Positions 8,104 through 17,311 are shown, numbered from the stretch's first letter. The stretch: 64,000 nucleotides of DNA from Ruthenibacterium avium (GCA_019118905.1 DWYA01000096.1:7195-71194); one strand, 5' to 3'. Notes: generated by a model from the sequence alone, not told the origin. Numbers and translations: made by a program.

Positions 8104-9961
8104 GGGAACTCCCTGGAAAACCGCAAAACGCTTAATGGGCTATGTTGCCGGCACGCTTCGGCTTCAATTTGTGGCTGTTTGCGTTGCCATTTTGGTGAGT
8201 GCCGTGGCAAGCATGGCGGGCCCTCTGTTTTTGCAATATCTGATTGATGATTTAATTGTTCCCCTGGCATCGCAGGAAACGCCCGATTTCAGCTCGCTGC
8301 TGCGTGCGGTTATTTTGATGGGCTGTTTGTATTATGCAGGCGTCATTGCTACTTACGTTTACAGCCGCTTGATGGTAAATATCGGTCAGGGCGTTTTAAA
8401 ACGTGTGCGTGATGAGATGTTTGCCCACATGCAGCGGCTGCCCATCCGCTATTTTGACACCCATCCCCACGGCGAAATCATGAGCCTTTACACCAACGAT
8501 ACCGATACATTGCGTCAGATGATCAGCCAAAGCATTCCGCAGACGTTTTACTCTTTGGTGAGCGTGGTGGCAATTTTTGGTGTAATGCTCAGCATCAGCA
8601 TTCCGCTGTCCATTTTGGCAGTGCTGATGGTGCTGCTCATGATGAAGGTCACCAAGGATATCGGCGGCAAGAGCGGCAGAGGCTTTATTGCCCAGCAAAC
8701 CGACTTGGCGAAAGTAAACGCGTATATCGAAGAAATGATGGCCGGACAAAAAGTGATTAAAGTATTTAACCACGAGAATGCCGCCAAGCACGACTTTGAT
8801 GTGCTGAACGAGAAGCTTTGCCAAAGCGCCACCACGGCCAACACCTATGGCAACATGCTGATGCCCATTATCGGCAATATCGGCTACTTGCAGTATGTGC
8901 TTACCGCGCTGATTGGTTCCGTTTTGTCCATCAGCGGCATCTCGGCTATTACGCTGGGTGCTCTGGCTTCTTTCTTACAGTTTACCCGCAACTTTATTAT
9001 GCCGTTCAGCCAAATTTCACAGCAGATGAATGCCATTGTCATGGCGCTTGCCGGTGCACAGCGCATTTTTGATATGATGGATGAAACGCAGGAAACCGAC
9101 GAAGGCTATGTTACTTTGGTGAATGCCCGTTACAACCATGACGGGGAGCTGGTGGAATGCGCCGAGCGTACCGAGATTTGGGCATGGAAGCATCCGCACA
9201 GCGACGGCAGCGTGACATATACCCGCCTTTGCGGCGATGTGCGTTTTGAGGATATGACGTTTGGCTATACCCCGGAAAAAACCGTTTTGCATAACGTCAC
9301 ACTGTATGCAAAGCCCGGCCAAAAGCTGGCGTTTGTCGGCTCGACCGGTGCAGGCAAAACGACGATTACCAACCTGATCAACCGTTTCTATGACGTTGAG
9401 GACGGAAAAATCCGCTACGACGGCATTAACATCAACAAAATTCGCAAGGATGACCTGCGCCGCAGCTTGGGTATTGTTTTGCAGGATACCCACCTGTTTA
9501 CCGGCACCATTATGGAGAACATCCGCTATGGCCGTTTAGATGCCACTGACGAAGAAGTGTATGCCGCAGCGCGTTTGGCGAATGCCGACGGCTTCATCAA
9601 GCGTTTGCCGCATGGCTATGAAACGGTCATCTCCGGCGAAGGCGAAGACCTCAGCCAAGGCCAGCGCCAGCTGCTTGCCATTGCCCGTGCAGCCGTGGCC
9701 GACCCGCCCGTTTTGATTTTGGACGAAGCCACTTCCAGCATTGATACACGAACGGAAGCCATTGTACAGGACGGCATGGACCGCCTGATGAGCGGCAGAA
9801 CGGTGTTTGTCATTGCACACCGTCTGTCCACCATCCGCAACTCTGATGCCATTATGGTTTTGGAGCACGGACGCATCATTGAACGCGGCGACCATGAGAG
9901 CCTGCTTGCCAAAAAGGGCACTTATTATCAGCTCTATACCGGCGCTTTGGAGCTGGATTAA
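8096..9961 (+). CDS. Heterodimeric ABC exporter, catalytic subunit
   Basis: A 621-residue partner of the preceding half-transporter. The membrane domain spans about 20-325. It is followed by an inserted stretch of about 45 residues (about 340-380) before the nucleotide-binding domain, a feature known from BmrD/LmrD-like subunits. Walker A GSTGAGKTT, signature LSQGQ and Walker B LILDEATSS with a catalytic Glu are intact. The functional ATP site would pair this subunit's Walker motifs with the partner's VSGGQ signature. The start at 8096 follows AAAGGAGCCGAAAAGC and overlaps the upstream stop. A strong terminator follows the gene. Confidence 0.94.
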   Translation: MNKGTPWKTAKRLMGYVAGTLRLQFVAVCVAILVSAVASMAGPLFLQYLIDDLIVPLASQETPDFSSLLRAVILMGCLYYAGVIATYVYSRLMVNIGQGVLKRVRDEMFAHMQRLPIRYFDTHPHGEIMSLYTNDTDTLRQMISQSIPQTFYSLVSVVAIFGVMLSISIPLSILAVLMVLLMMKVTKDIGGKSGRGFIAQQTDLAKVNAYIEEMMAGQKVIKVFNHENAAKHDFDVLNEKLCQSATTANTYGNMLMPIIGNIGYLQYVLTALIGSVLSISGISAITLGALASFLQFTRNFIMPFSQISQQMNAIVMALAGAQRIFDMMDETQETDEGYVTLVNARYNHDGELVECAERTEIWAWKHPHSDGSVTYTRLCGDVRFEDMTFGYTPEKTVLHNVTLYAKPGQKLAFVGSTGAGKTTITNLINRFYDVEDGKIRYDGININKIRKDDLRRSLGIVLQDTHLFTGTIMENIRYGRLDATDEEVYAAARLANADGFIKRLPHGYETVISGEGEDLSQGQRQLLAIARAAVADPPVLILDEATSSIDTRTEAIVQDGMDRLMSGRTVFVIAHRLSTIRNSDAIMVLEHGRIIERGDHESLLAKKGTYYQLYTGALELD

Positions 9962-9982
9962 AACACAGCAAAATGATGCTGC

Positions 9983-10027
9983 CACCTCCGCTTTTTCATA
10001 AACAAGAAAAAGCGGAGGTGCTTTTTT
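9983..10027 (+). terminator. Terminator of the ABC exporter operon
   Basis: A perfect 15-bp stem (CACCTCCGCTTTTTC and its complement, 8-base loop) is followed by C and six Ts. Confidence 0.95.
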
Positions 10028-10083
10028 GTGAAAGAAGTATGTCAAAATAATCAATAAAAAGCAGATAAATAGTGAAAACTAAA

Positions 10084-10112
10084 TTGAAAAATAGCGCGTG
10101 GTGCGTTATAAT
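10084..10112 (+). promoter_or_regulatory. Promoter of the LRR surface-protein gene
   Basis: TTGAAA at 10084-10089 and TATAAT at 10107-10112 with 17-base spacing. A leader of about 80 bases ends in an AGGAGGACAAGCT ribosome binding site. Confidence 0.8.
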
Positions 10113-10199
10113 GGAGAGGAAACGCCGACAAAGTAAGCAGTGTTTTATAAAAGTTGAAAAAGCAATTGTTGTGAGAAAAAAGGCATAGGAGGACAAGCT

Positions 10200-12731
10200 A
10201 TGAAAAAGAAGATTTTGGCGTTATCGCTTGTATTGGCGATGACCGCCAGTGTGCTTTCTCCTGCTGCAATGGCGCAAACGGCATCGGAAAGTTTGCCGCT
10301 CACCATTGTGACCAGCGAGAGCACCCCGGTTAGTGAAAGCGTCCCAACAAGCGAGAGCGTTTCCCCCGCTCAGAACAGCCCGTTGCAGGAGGGCGAAATT
10401 GCGATTGACGAAACAAATTTCCCGGATGTCAATTTCCGCGCCTATGTCAGCGGATTTGACAGAGATAAAAATGGGATTTTTTCTCAGACAGAGCTGGACG
10501 CGGTGCAATTGATTGATGCGTCACAGAGAAATATTCAATCCTTAAAAGGTGTGGAATATTTTGGGTCGCTGGTCATGTTGACGGTTTCTAACAATCAGCT
10601 CACAGAGCTGGACGTCAGCCAAAACACCCTTTTGGAATGGCTCGTTGCAAACGACAATGATTTGACAACAGTTGATTTAAGCCAAAATACAAAATTGAAA
10701 CATTTGGGATTGGGTGCAAACCAACTTACCTCATTAGATATAACGGCCAATACAGCCTTGGAATATTTATCTTTGTCGGACAATCAGCTGGCAGAGCTAG
10801 ACATCAGCCAAAACACGGCATTGACCAATTTAAGCGTTTTGAGCAACCAGTTGACGGCGCTGGACCTATCCCACAATGCACAGCTGAAAGAACTTTACGT
10901 TGGCTATAATGCCTTGGAACAGTTGGATGTCAGCAAAAATCTGGCGCTTACCTCATTGAATGCAACCAATAATCGTCTTTCTTCCATTGATGTCAGCCAA
11001 AATACAGCACTCATGCATTTGGGCGTTGACAGCAATTTGCTTACGCAGATTGATTTAAGCACCAACACAAAGCTGATCTCACTGACGCTGTCGGACAATC
11101 AGCTGACACAATTAGATGTAAGCGCAAATCCAGAGCTTTTCTCATTGTTTGTTGACCAAAATGAGCTGAAGGCGCTCGATTTAACCCACAATACAAAGCT
11201 GACGCAGCTCGATGTACATGCAAACCAGCTTTCTATCCTGGATCTCACTACCAACACCGCAGTGACAATGTTGGATGTTACGCAAAATCCGCTGTTTTAT
11301 TTGAAACTGGGCGGTAATTTGAGCACGCCTTTGTCTGATACGCCTTCCAATATCACTTTGGAAGAAATGTCCGGTGCAGGAGTTGATTTAACCGCGTATG
11401 CCCCCGGACTGGACAGCACAAAAGTAATGAATCTGCAAGGTGCAAAAATAGATGACAGCGGCGTGTTGACCGATTGGGTAAGCGGCTCTCCCATCAGCTA
11501 CACTTATGACGCGGGCTTTGGCCAGATGCTGAATGTGATTGTAACGGTGACTGCAAAAGATGCACACGAGCTTTCTTTGAGTGCGGAACCGCTCATCAAA
11601 GCGTATGACGGAAAGCCTGTGACAGAAAATGAAATTCTGGCTGGTGCAAAAGCCCTTTATAACGGAAAAGAAGTTGCCGGACAGTGGAGTGTTCAAGATT
11701 TTACGCAAGTAAAAGATGCCGGAACCTATCGGTTTACGCTGCAATTTCAGCCCGACGAAGAAGCATATGAAGCATCATCCATTGAAACAGTAGTGAAAAT
11801 TGATACGGTGCCTTTGGTGATTTACCCCTTGCTTTCTTCCAATTGGGTCACCACCACGCAAACGCTTCCCACCGTATCACTGGAAAGCTATGGCTCTGTA
11901 AACGGTGAAACCCTTGTCCCCACGATTGCTCCCATATTTAACGGTATGCCCCAGAAAATGGCGCAAGGGTATTACAAAATTACCCTTTCTAATGCAGCAG
12001 AACTCGTTGCAGATTTGCAGGCGCAGCCGGTAGGCAAGAACTATACGATTACCGCTTTGCAGTCAGCTGATTTGTACATTGCCAACATGATTACGCTGCC
12101 GTCACCTAATTTGAATCTTCCGGGAATGACAAGCCGTTTGGATATGGAAAAGACCTTTACCAATGTTCCCGACAGCTTGAAAGCCATTGGCCTTGATACA
12201 CCGGAAAAGGTGACGGAAAAGCTGCTGGCCAGCACAAAGGGCGCAAATGCTTCCAATACCGTTGTGTATGACGTACATTACACGATTAGCGAGGACAATC
12301 AAACGTGGAACGCTTTGACGCCCGAGCAATTCCCCAAAGCAGGCATGACGATTACACTGCCGTACCCGCAGGGTGTGGACACAACGGCAAACGACTTTAC
12401 CGCCATGCACATGTTTACTCAGGATATGAATGGCTTTAAAACGGGTGACGTGGAAGTGCTCAGCGCGGTGAAAACGACGCAGGGCCTGCAAATTACGGTA
12501 AAAGGCTTCTCTCCGATTGCCATTACTTGGAAGGCTTCGGCCAACCCCACCCCGCCCACCGATGGAGGCATTGTAACGCCGCCCACGGTGCCGACAACGC
12601 CGACTACCACAGGGTCGATTGCACAAACAGGTGATAACAGCCAAATTGCTTTGTGGGCTGTTTTGATGGTAGTTTGTGCTGCCGGTATAGCCGGTTTGGT
12701 GTTTGTACGCATCAAAAATCAAAAGAAATAA
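10200..12731 (+). CDS. Secreted leucine-rich-repeat surface protein with sorting-like C terminus
   Basis: An 843-residue secreted protein. Residues 1-25 form a signal peptide (KKK, hydrophobic core, AMA cleavage region), followed by a Ser/Thr/Pro-rich linker. A calcium-loop-like segment, FDRDKNGIFSQTE, lies near 87-99. Eleven tandem 21-residue leucine-rich repeats with the pattern L..LD(V/L)S.NT.L..L....N(Q) fill residues 134-364. Ig/MBG-like beta domains follow (about 440-560), one starting at LSLSAEPLIKAYDGKPVT. A Pro/Thr-rich stretch leads to AQTGD, a hydrophobic helix and KNQKK. This is a sortase-like tail without the LP of LPXTG. A role in adhesion or binding host or plant polymers is inferred. 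It has its own promoter and terminator. Confidence 0.88.
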   Translation: MKKKILALSLVLAMTASVLSPAAMAQTASESLPLTIVTSESTPVSESVPTSESVSPAQNSPLQEGEIAIDETNFPDVNFRAYVSGFDRDKNGIFSQTELDAVQLIDASQRNIQSLKGVEYFGSLVMLTVSNNQLTELDVSQNTLLEWLVANDNDLTTVDLSQNTKLKHLGLGANQLTSLDITANTALEYLSLSDNQLAELDISQNTALTNLSVLSNQLTALDLSHNAQLKELYVGYNALEQLDVSKNLALTSLNATNNRLSSIDVSQNTALMHLGVDSNLLTQIDLSTNTKLISLTLSDNQLTQLDVSANPELFSLFVDQNELKALDLTHNTKLTQLDVHANQLSILDLTTNTAVTMLDVTQNPLFYLKLGGNLSTPLSDTPSNITLEEMSGAGVDLTAYAPGLDSTKVMNLQGAKIDDSGVLTDWVSGSPISYTYDAGFGQMLNVIVTVTAKDAHELSLSAEPLIKAYDGKPVTENEILAGAKALYNGKEVAGQWSVQDFTQVKDAGTYRFTLQFQPDEEAYEASSIETVVKIDTVPLVIYPLLSSNWVTTTQTLPTVSLESYGSVNGETLVPTIAPIFNGMPQKMAQGYYKITLSNAAELVADLQAQPVGKNYTITALQSADLYIANMITLPSPNLNLPGMTSRLDMEKTFTNVPDSLKAIGLDTPEKVTEKLLASTKGANASNTVVYDVHYTISEDNQTWNALTPEQFPKAGMTITLPYPQGVDTTANDFTAMHMFTQDMNGFKTGDVEVLSAVKTTQGLQITVKGFSPIAITWKASANPTPPTDGGIVTPPTVPTTPTTTGSIAQTGDNSQIALWAVLMVVCAAGIAGLVFVRIKNQKK
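10599..11291 (+). repeat. Eleven tandem 63-bp units encoding 21-residue LRRs
   Basis: Each unit encodes L-x2-LDVSQNTxL-x2-L-x4-NQ and no unit is frameshifted. Nucleotide identity between units is clearly below protein identity, so the array is old rather than freshly expanded. Confidence 0.9.
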
Positions 12732-12766
12732 TAAAAATGCAGCGTCCTTCCAAACGCTGCAAGCAT

Positions 12767-12803
12767 AAAAAAGTGGATGCGAGTATTCGCATCCACTTTT
12801 TTT
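12767..12803. terminator. Bidirectional terminator between the LRR gene and the HdeD-like gene
   Basis: Six As, a 10-bp stem (GTGGATGCGA/TCGCATCCAC) with a 4-base loop, then seven Ts. It can stop both convergent transcripts. A smaller hairpin (GCAGCGT/ACGCTGC) precedes it at 12739-12760. Confidence 0.93.
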
Positions 12804-12819
12804 GTCATCAATCTGATAT

Positions 12820-13341
12820 TCAGCGCTGTTTCCAAGCAAAAATTGCGTCGAAAAGCCCATCGACAAATAGGCCAAGGCCAAACAGGAAAATCACACTTTT
12901 TGCCACGGCAAAAGGTTGGAACAAAAGGAAAATGCCGACAGCCAGCGGCGCAATGCACGATACGGCCACCGTCCAGCGGAACGGACTTTGGATGCGCATT
13001 TCCTCAATCATCAAAGGCATTTTTCCGAAGCCGTCTGCCAAAAGCACAAGCCCTAAGATAATCGGCAGAAAGGAAAGTACCCACTGAGGACGGAACAAAC
13101 AAATGCAGCCGATAACAGCAAAGAAACCGCCGCTGATGATCGACAAAGGCGCGGTATAGCCCTGCTTGCGCATTTTCAATACATACCAGCCCTGAACCGC
13201 TGCATATCCAAATGCTCCAATTGCCAGACACCAGCAGAACAGCGTACCGCTCCAGCCTGGAAACAGCATCAGCAGCACGCCTAACAGCATATAAACGGCA
13301 GCCATTTGCAAGGTGGCTTTTCTCGACCAAAAAAAGTTCAT
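12820..13341 (-). CDS. HdeD-like/DUF308 membrane protein
   Basis: A 173-residue integral membrane protein with about six hydrophobic helices arranged as two similar halves, the DUF308/HdeD pattern. Representative helices are MLLGVLLMLFPGWSGTL and FFAVIGCICLFRPQWVLSF. HdeD relatives are linked to acid resistance in enterobacteria, but in Firmicutes the function is unknown. The frame is open upstream to 13545. The ATG at 13341, preceded by AAAGGAGCATGTCGA, is the credible start. It stands alone, converging with the LRR gene, with a repeat element immediately upstream. Confidence 0.85.
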   Translation of the reverse strand: MNFFWSRKATLQMAAVYMLLGVLLMLFPGWSGTLFCWCLAIGAFGYAAVQGWYVLKMRKQGYTAPLSIISGGFFAVIGCICLFRPQWVLSFLPIILGLVLLADGFGKMPLMIEEMRIQSPFRWTVAVSCIAPLAVGIFLLFQPFAVAKSVIFLFGLGLFVDGLFDAIFAWKQR

Positions 13342-13360
13342 TCGACATGCTCCTTTCTGG

Positions 13361-13591
13361 GGGCTTTCCGAAAAGCTGAAGTTTTCAGAAATGCCTGAAA
13401 CGATTGAATGGGTGAATTTCGGCTTGATTGAGGGCGTATCTGAAAACAAAGAAATGCACAGATTTTTCGCAGGAAGTACAGGTCTGCAAGGCAAAAAACG
13501 CAGAAATCCTTTGTGGATTTCGAGTGTTTTTAACCCAGCAGACACTTCTTCCAGTAGAAAACAATGAAAATTTCGACTTTTCAGAAAGCCC
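13361..13591. repeat. Intergenic element with imperfect terminal inverted repeats (MITE-like)
   Basis: The stretch begins with a 27-base arm at 13361-13387 and ends with its inverted copy at 13565-13591, matching at 23 of 27 positions. It fills the gap between the HdeD-like gene and the end of the MATE gene. There is no coding capacity of note. The sequence of one arm recurs at 46512-46535 with 23 of 24 matches, so this is a dispersed family. Mobilisation by a transposase acting elsewhere is an inference. Confidence 0.6.
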
Positions 13592-14986
13592 TTAGTCAGA
13601 TGAATCAGAGGAAGAGCGTTGCAGCGCCATCGTGCTCTCCATTTGCTTCATCAAACGAATTAAAACAAAGACGGCGGCGGCAGCCAAAACAATTTCAGCA
13701 GTCATTTGTGCATATGCCAAACCAACAACTCCGAACAGATGGTTTAACAGAATAAGGGCAGGAATTTCCAGCACCACTTTACGCAAAATAGCAAATATTA
13801 AGGCGTTTCGGCCTAGACCGGCAGCCTGAAATACGCCGACAGCAACGAAGTCCATGCACAAAAACGGAAGCCCAAGGCAAAAACCGCGCAGAAACGCTGA
13901 ACCATACGAAATAATTTCAGGCGTTTGCATAAATAAACCAATCATGGCTTCCGATTGCCAGAAATAGACTGCGGCTACCAGCGTAATAAAGCTGAGGGCA
14001 AGCTGCACAGTATAACGCAGCGTGTGTTTGACACGGGGGGCGTTGCCGCTGGCGTAGTTATAGCTGATGAGCGGCATGATGCCTTGAGAAAGTCCCATGG
14101 AAATCTGCATCGGCACCATGTTGATTTTTTGTGCAATTCCCATGGCGGCAACGGCATTGGCGCCATACGATGCGGTGAAGTTATTCAGCACCGTCATGCC
14201 CGTGACGTTCAGCAGGTTTTGAATAGAGGCAGGAACACCAACCCCAAATACGCCCTGCACGATGTCCCGGTCAAGGCAGAATCGACGCGGATTCACACAA
14301 ACAGATGTGGTTTTGCGTTTGACAAATAATAGAATGAAAAAATAAAGGCAAGCTACGGTATTAGATAAAAACGTGGCTAAGCCTGCTCCTGCTGCACCCA
14401 GGTGAAGGCCCCACGGCAAAATAAAAATAGGGTCCAAGATAATATTGAGCAGACAGCCGCTCATGGTGCCGATGCTTGCGTGAAGGGAAGCGCCTTCCGC
14501 GCGCACGAGATAAGCCAGCACAACATTTAAAATAGAAGGGGTAGCCCCAAGAAAAACCGTCCAGAGAAGGTAAGCGGTAGTTGCGCTTTCTGTTTCCGGG
14601 CTGGCACCTAGTATGGTAAGCAGCGGCCCTTGGAATAAAATACAAAGCACGGAAAATAAAACACCGCACACCACAGAACAATAGAACCCAAATGCAGAGC
14701 TTTTGGCCACTGTGTCCATATCCTTACGGCCAAGTGCACGGCTCATCATGCTGGAGCTGCCGACACCAAATAAGTTGTTGACGGCATTAAACGCCAGCAG
14801 CACAGGCGAGGCAAGCGCGACCGCGGCATTTTGGATAGGATCGTTCAGCATTCCTACAAAATAAGTGTCGGCTAAGTTGTAAATCACCATGACCAAAGAA
14901 CTCAGCACGGTGGGAACGGCAAGGCTCATGACGGCTTTCGGCACGGGCATCCGCTCGAATAGCAAAATCTTTTTTTCTTCCTCCAA
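13592..14986 (-). CDS. MATE-family multidrug/sodium antiporter
   Basis: A 464-residue, 12-helix efflux protein of the NorM/DinF superfamily. The first MatE domain covers about 15-180, with typical motifs LADTYFVGML and GVGSSSMMSRALGRKD. The second covers about 240-400, with MGIAQKINMVPMQISMGLSQGIMPLISYNYASGN seen in parts. It probably exports cationic compounds using a sodium or proton gradient. The start is TTG at 14986, preceded by GAAAGGATGGACACAA. The nearby ATG is out of frame. The stop abuts the inverted-repeat element at 13361-13591, so the element may have altered the original terminator. Confidence 0.93.
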   Translation of the reverse strand: MEEEKKILLFERMPVPKAVMSLAVPTVLSSLVMVIYNLADTYFVGMLNDPIQNAAVALASPVLLAFNAVNNLFGVGSSSMMSRALGRKDMDTVAKSSAFGFYCSVVCGVLFSVLCILFQGPLLTILGASPETESATTAYLLWTVFLGATPSILNVVLAYLVRAEGASLHASIGTMSGCLLNIILDPIFILPWGLHLGAAGAGLATFLSNTVACLYFFILLFVKRKTTSVCVNPRRFCLDRDIVQGVFGVGVPASIQNLLNVTGMTVLNNFTASYGANAVAAMGIAQKINMVPMQISMGLSQGIMPLISYNYASGNAPRVKHTLRYTVQLALSFITLVAAVYFWQSEAMIGLFMQTPEIISYGSAFLRGFCLGLPFLCMDFVAVGVFQAAGLGRNALIFAILRKVVLEIPALILLNHLFGVVGLAYAQMTAEIVLAAAAVFVLIRLMKQMESTMALQRSSSDSSD

Positions 14987-15194
14987 TTGTGTCCATCCTT
15001 TCCGGCTGGTTTCCTAAGCAATCATTTACCGGATACAAAAGCAAAATATTTGTGCGTGATTGCTCAAGGCCTCAATGAATGATATGCGGCTAAAACCACC
15101 CGCTTTCTTCTTGATTGAGATTATAGCATAAAAGCTAGGTAAGATAAATACTGCCACAAAGCTTTTTTCGGCGCGTCAGAAGAATGCTATGGGC

Positions 15195-15222
15195 TTGACA
15201 ATTGAAAAAAACATTGTATAAT
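15195..15222 (+). promoter_or_regulatory. Promoter of the GntR/YtrA-ABC operon
   Basis: TTGACA at 15195-15200 and TATAAT at 15217-15222 with 16-base spacing. It overlaps the start of an inverted repeat that probably binds the encoded regulator. The rest of the 273-base gap back to the MATE gene holds nothing recognisable. Confidence 0.85.
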
Positions 15223-15243
15223 TGTATTAACATGATAATACAA
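15222..15243. promoter_or_regulatory. Candidate YtrA-type operator
   Basis: TTGTATTA and TAATACAA are perfect 8-bp arms around 6 bases. They lie directly after the -10 element, 16 bases before the regulator start, which fits autorepression. Confidence 0.65.
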
Positions 15244-15259
15244 GAGAGGAGGGAAAAAG

Positions 15260-15643
15260 ATGAAATGGAAAATCGCATCGGATCGTCCGGTTTATCTTCA
15301 GCTGATTGAACAAATTCAGCGCGCTGTGCTCAACGGCGAGTATCCTCCGGGCAGCAAGTTTCCCACTGTAAGGGAGTTGGCGGCTCAGGCGGGCGTCAAC
15401 CCCAATACCATGCAAAAAGCGCTGCAAGCGCTGGAGCAAAGCGGCCTGTTATGTGTCGAAAACCGAACGGCGGGCCGAGTCGTTACAAGTGATGAAGCTT
15501 TAATTCGGCATTTGTGCGGCAGTGAAGCGCAGCAGACAGCACAGCGTTTTTGCCGTGAAATGGCACAAATGGGAAAAACGGCAGAGGAAACCATCGAGTT
15601 AGTGCGCCAGTGTGAAAAGGAGGGAATTTTCGATGGAAAATAA
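15260..15643 (+). CDS. GntR-family regulator, YtrA type
   Basis: A 127-residue regulator with an N-terminal GntR winged helix (about 1-75: PVYLQLIEQIQRAVLNGEY, PTVRELAAQAGVNPNTMQKAL) and only a short helical C terminus. This is the YtrA subfamily, which usually controls an adjacent ABC transporter responding to cell-wall-active compounds. The gene starts after GAGGAGGGAAAAAG and overlaps the ABC ATPase start by 11 bases. The operator at 15222-15243 lies just upstream. Confidence 0.93.
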   Translation: MKWKIASDRPVYLQLIEQIQRAVLNGEYPPGSKFPTVRELAAQAGVNPNTMQKALQALEQSGLLCVENRTAGRVVTSDEALIRHLCGSEAQQTAQRFCREMAQMGKTAEETIELVRQCEKEGIFDGK

Positions 15644-16346
15644 TATTTTAGTGTGTGAGGGACTGACAAAAAATTACGGCAGGAAAAATGCACTGAACAA
15701 TGTGACCCTTACATTGCCCGCGGGCAGAATGGTGGGGCTTTTGGGGCCGAACGGATCAGGCAAAACTACCTTTTTAAAATTGATTGCCGGTTTTTTAACG
15801 CCCAGCCAAGGTACGGTACAAGTGTGTGGGGAAATGCCCGGCGTTTTAACAAAGCGGATGGTCAGCTATTTGCCCGACCGTTTGGCGCTGGAAAAATACC
15901 AAAGAGTCTTTCACATTTTGCATTTCTACGAGGACTTTTTTGATGATTTTAATTCCGAAAAAGCCATGCATATGCTGGAAGATTTAGAGATCGAGCCGCG
16001 CCAGCGCCTTTCCTCCATGAGCAAAGGTATGCTGGAAAAAGTGCAGTTGATTTTAACCATGAGCCGGGAAGCAAAGCTCTATCTGCTGGACGAACCGCTG
16101 GGCGGCGTTGACCCTGCGGCACGCGATTATATTTTAAACACCATTTTGCGCAATTATAATGAAGATTCCACGGTCATTTTTTCCACACACTTAATTTCTG
16201 ATGTGGAAAAGATTTTGGACGATGCCATTTTCTTAAAAGAGGGAACCGTTCAAATGTATAAAAGCGTGGATGAAATTCGTACCGAGTGCAGTAAAAGTTT
16301 GGATGAATTGTTCCGGGAGGTATTTCAATGTTCAAAAAGCTTCTAA
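15633..16346 (+). CDS. ABC transporter ATP-binding protein (YtrB-like)
   Basis: A 237-residue stand-alone nucleotide-binding domain. Walker A is GPNGSGKTT (about 40) and Walker B is LYLLDEPLGGVD. The signature reads MSKGM in place of LSGGQ, which is common in this subfamily of antibiotic-export ATPases. The frame extends to 15612, but the ATG at 15633 is preceded by AAGGAGGGAATTTTCG. It overlaps the regulator upstream and the permease downstream by 19 bases, so the three genes form one operon. The substrate is unknown; export or sensing of a peptide or envelope-active compound is likely. Confidence 0.92.
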   Translation: MENNILVCEGLTKNYGRKNALNNVTLTLPAGRMVGLLGPNGSGKTTFLKLIAGFLTPSQGTVQVCGEMPGVLTKRMVSYLPDRLALEKYQRVFHILHFYEDFFDDFNSEKAMHMLEDLEIEPRQRLSSMSKGMLEKVQLILTMSREAKLYLLDEPLGGVDPAARDYILNTILRNYNEDSTVIFSTHLISDVEKILDDAIFLKEGTVQMYKSVDEIRTECSKSLDELFREVFQCSKSF

Positions 16347-17140
16347 AATACGAATACCGCGCAACTGCCCGTGTGATTTTACCGGTATTCAGTGTGTTTT
16401 TGCTGTTGGTGCTTTGCACAACGCTGACATTTTTTGTGTCGCAGTACCTCTTGCCCGGCGCCTTAATGGAATGGCTCAGCAGCGTGTTGGCAGGGCTTTC
16501 CTTTTTGGGATTTGCTGCGGTTTTGGTGGTTTGTTCTCTGCTTACGGTGGTGCGCTTTTATCAAATGCTGGGTGACAGCGGATACTTATATTTTTCCATG
16601 CCTGTAACACCGAGCCAGCACATATGGTCACGCGCGCTGGTGGGAACTACTTGGACAATGGCATTTTTGCTGGTATGTGCAGTAGGGCTGTTCGTGACAA
16701 ATATTTCGGCAGAAATCAATTTTGACACTATTTTTACTGATTTCTCTATCACATGGAGTCTGTTTGCGATTCTGCTTTTGTTCTTGGTGCAGTGTGCGGC
16801 TGGAATTATATGCGGTTACTTCGTTCTGTTTTTATGCTGTGCCCTCGGCGCCCAATGGACACAGCACCGCTTGCTGGCAACCTTTGGCGTATATTTGGCA
16901 ATGGGAGCGATTTCGCAGGTATTCAGCATCGTTTTACTGATTGCAGCGTGGCTGTTTGATGCCCCCATGGCATGGCTTCATTCGCTGTTTGACATTTCGG
17001 TCGCCGATGGTGTTTCGCTGACGGAGTATTTCAAAATTTCGCTTCCCCTTTGGCTCATGCTGCTTGGTACAGCAATTTTAGGGGGCGTATGCTTCTTTGT
17101 TACAAAAAAATTATTAGAAAAACGCTTGAATCTGCCGTAA
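16328..17140 (+). CDS. ABC transporter permease
   Basis: A 270-residue membrane protein with about six transmembrane helices and no recognisable catalytic motif, typical of permeases paired with YtrB-like ATPases. The membrane segments include VFLLLVLCTTLTFFVSQYLL and helices near residues 55-75, 105-125, 145-175, 185-215 and 240-260. The start overlaps the ATPase gene and follows GGGAGGTATTTCA. It is the last gene of the operon and is followed by a strong terminator. Confidence 0.88.
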   Translation: MFKKLLKYEYRATARVILPVFSVFLLLVLCTTLTFFVSQYLLPGALMEWLSSVLAGLSFLGFAAVLVVCSLLTVVRFYQMLGDSGYLYFSMPVTPSQHIWSRALVGTTWTMAFLLVCAVGLFVTNISAEINFDTIFTDFSITWSLFAILLLFLVQCAAGIICGYFVLFLCCALGAQWTQHRLLATFGVYLAMGAISQVFSIVLLIAAWLFDAPMAWLHSLFDISVADGVSLTEYFKISLPLWLMLLGTAILGGVCFFVTKKLLEKRLNLP

Positions 17141-17158
17141 AATCAAAAAAATTGTTCA

Positions 17159-17212
17159 AAAAGCTCCCAGACACCGCCGAAAGAACGGTGTCCGGGAGCT
17201 TTTATTTTTTCT
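17159..17212 (+). terminator. Terminator of the YtrA-ABC operon
   Basis: A long stem (AAAGCTCCC-GACACCG pairing with CGGTGTC-GGGAGCTTT, one mismatch) is followed by TTTATTTTTTC. Confidence 0.9.
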
Positions 17213-17311
17213 TACACACAAGAAGCCGGCACACCGGGCAAGAAAATATTTCAACACTTTATTGTTGCGCAGTGCTGTCTTATCAGTTAAAAAAGAAATC
17301 CTTATTTTTGT

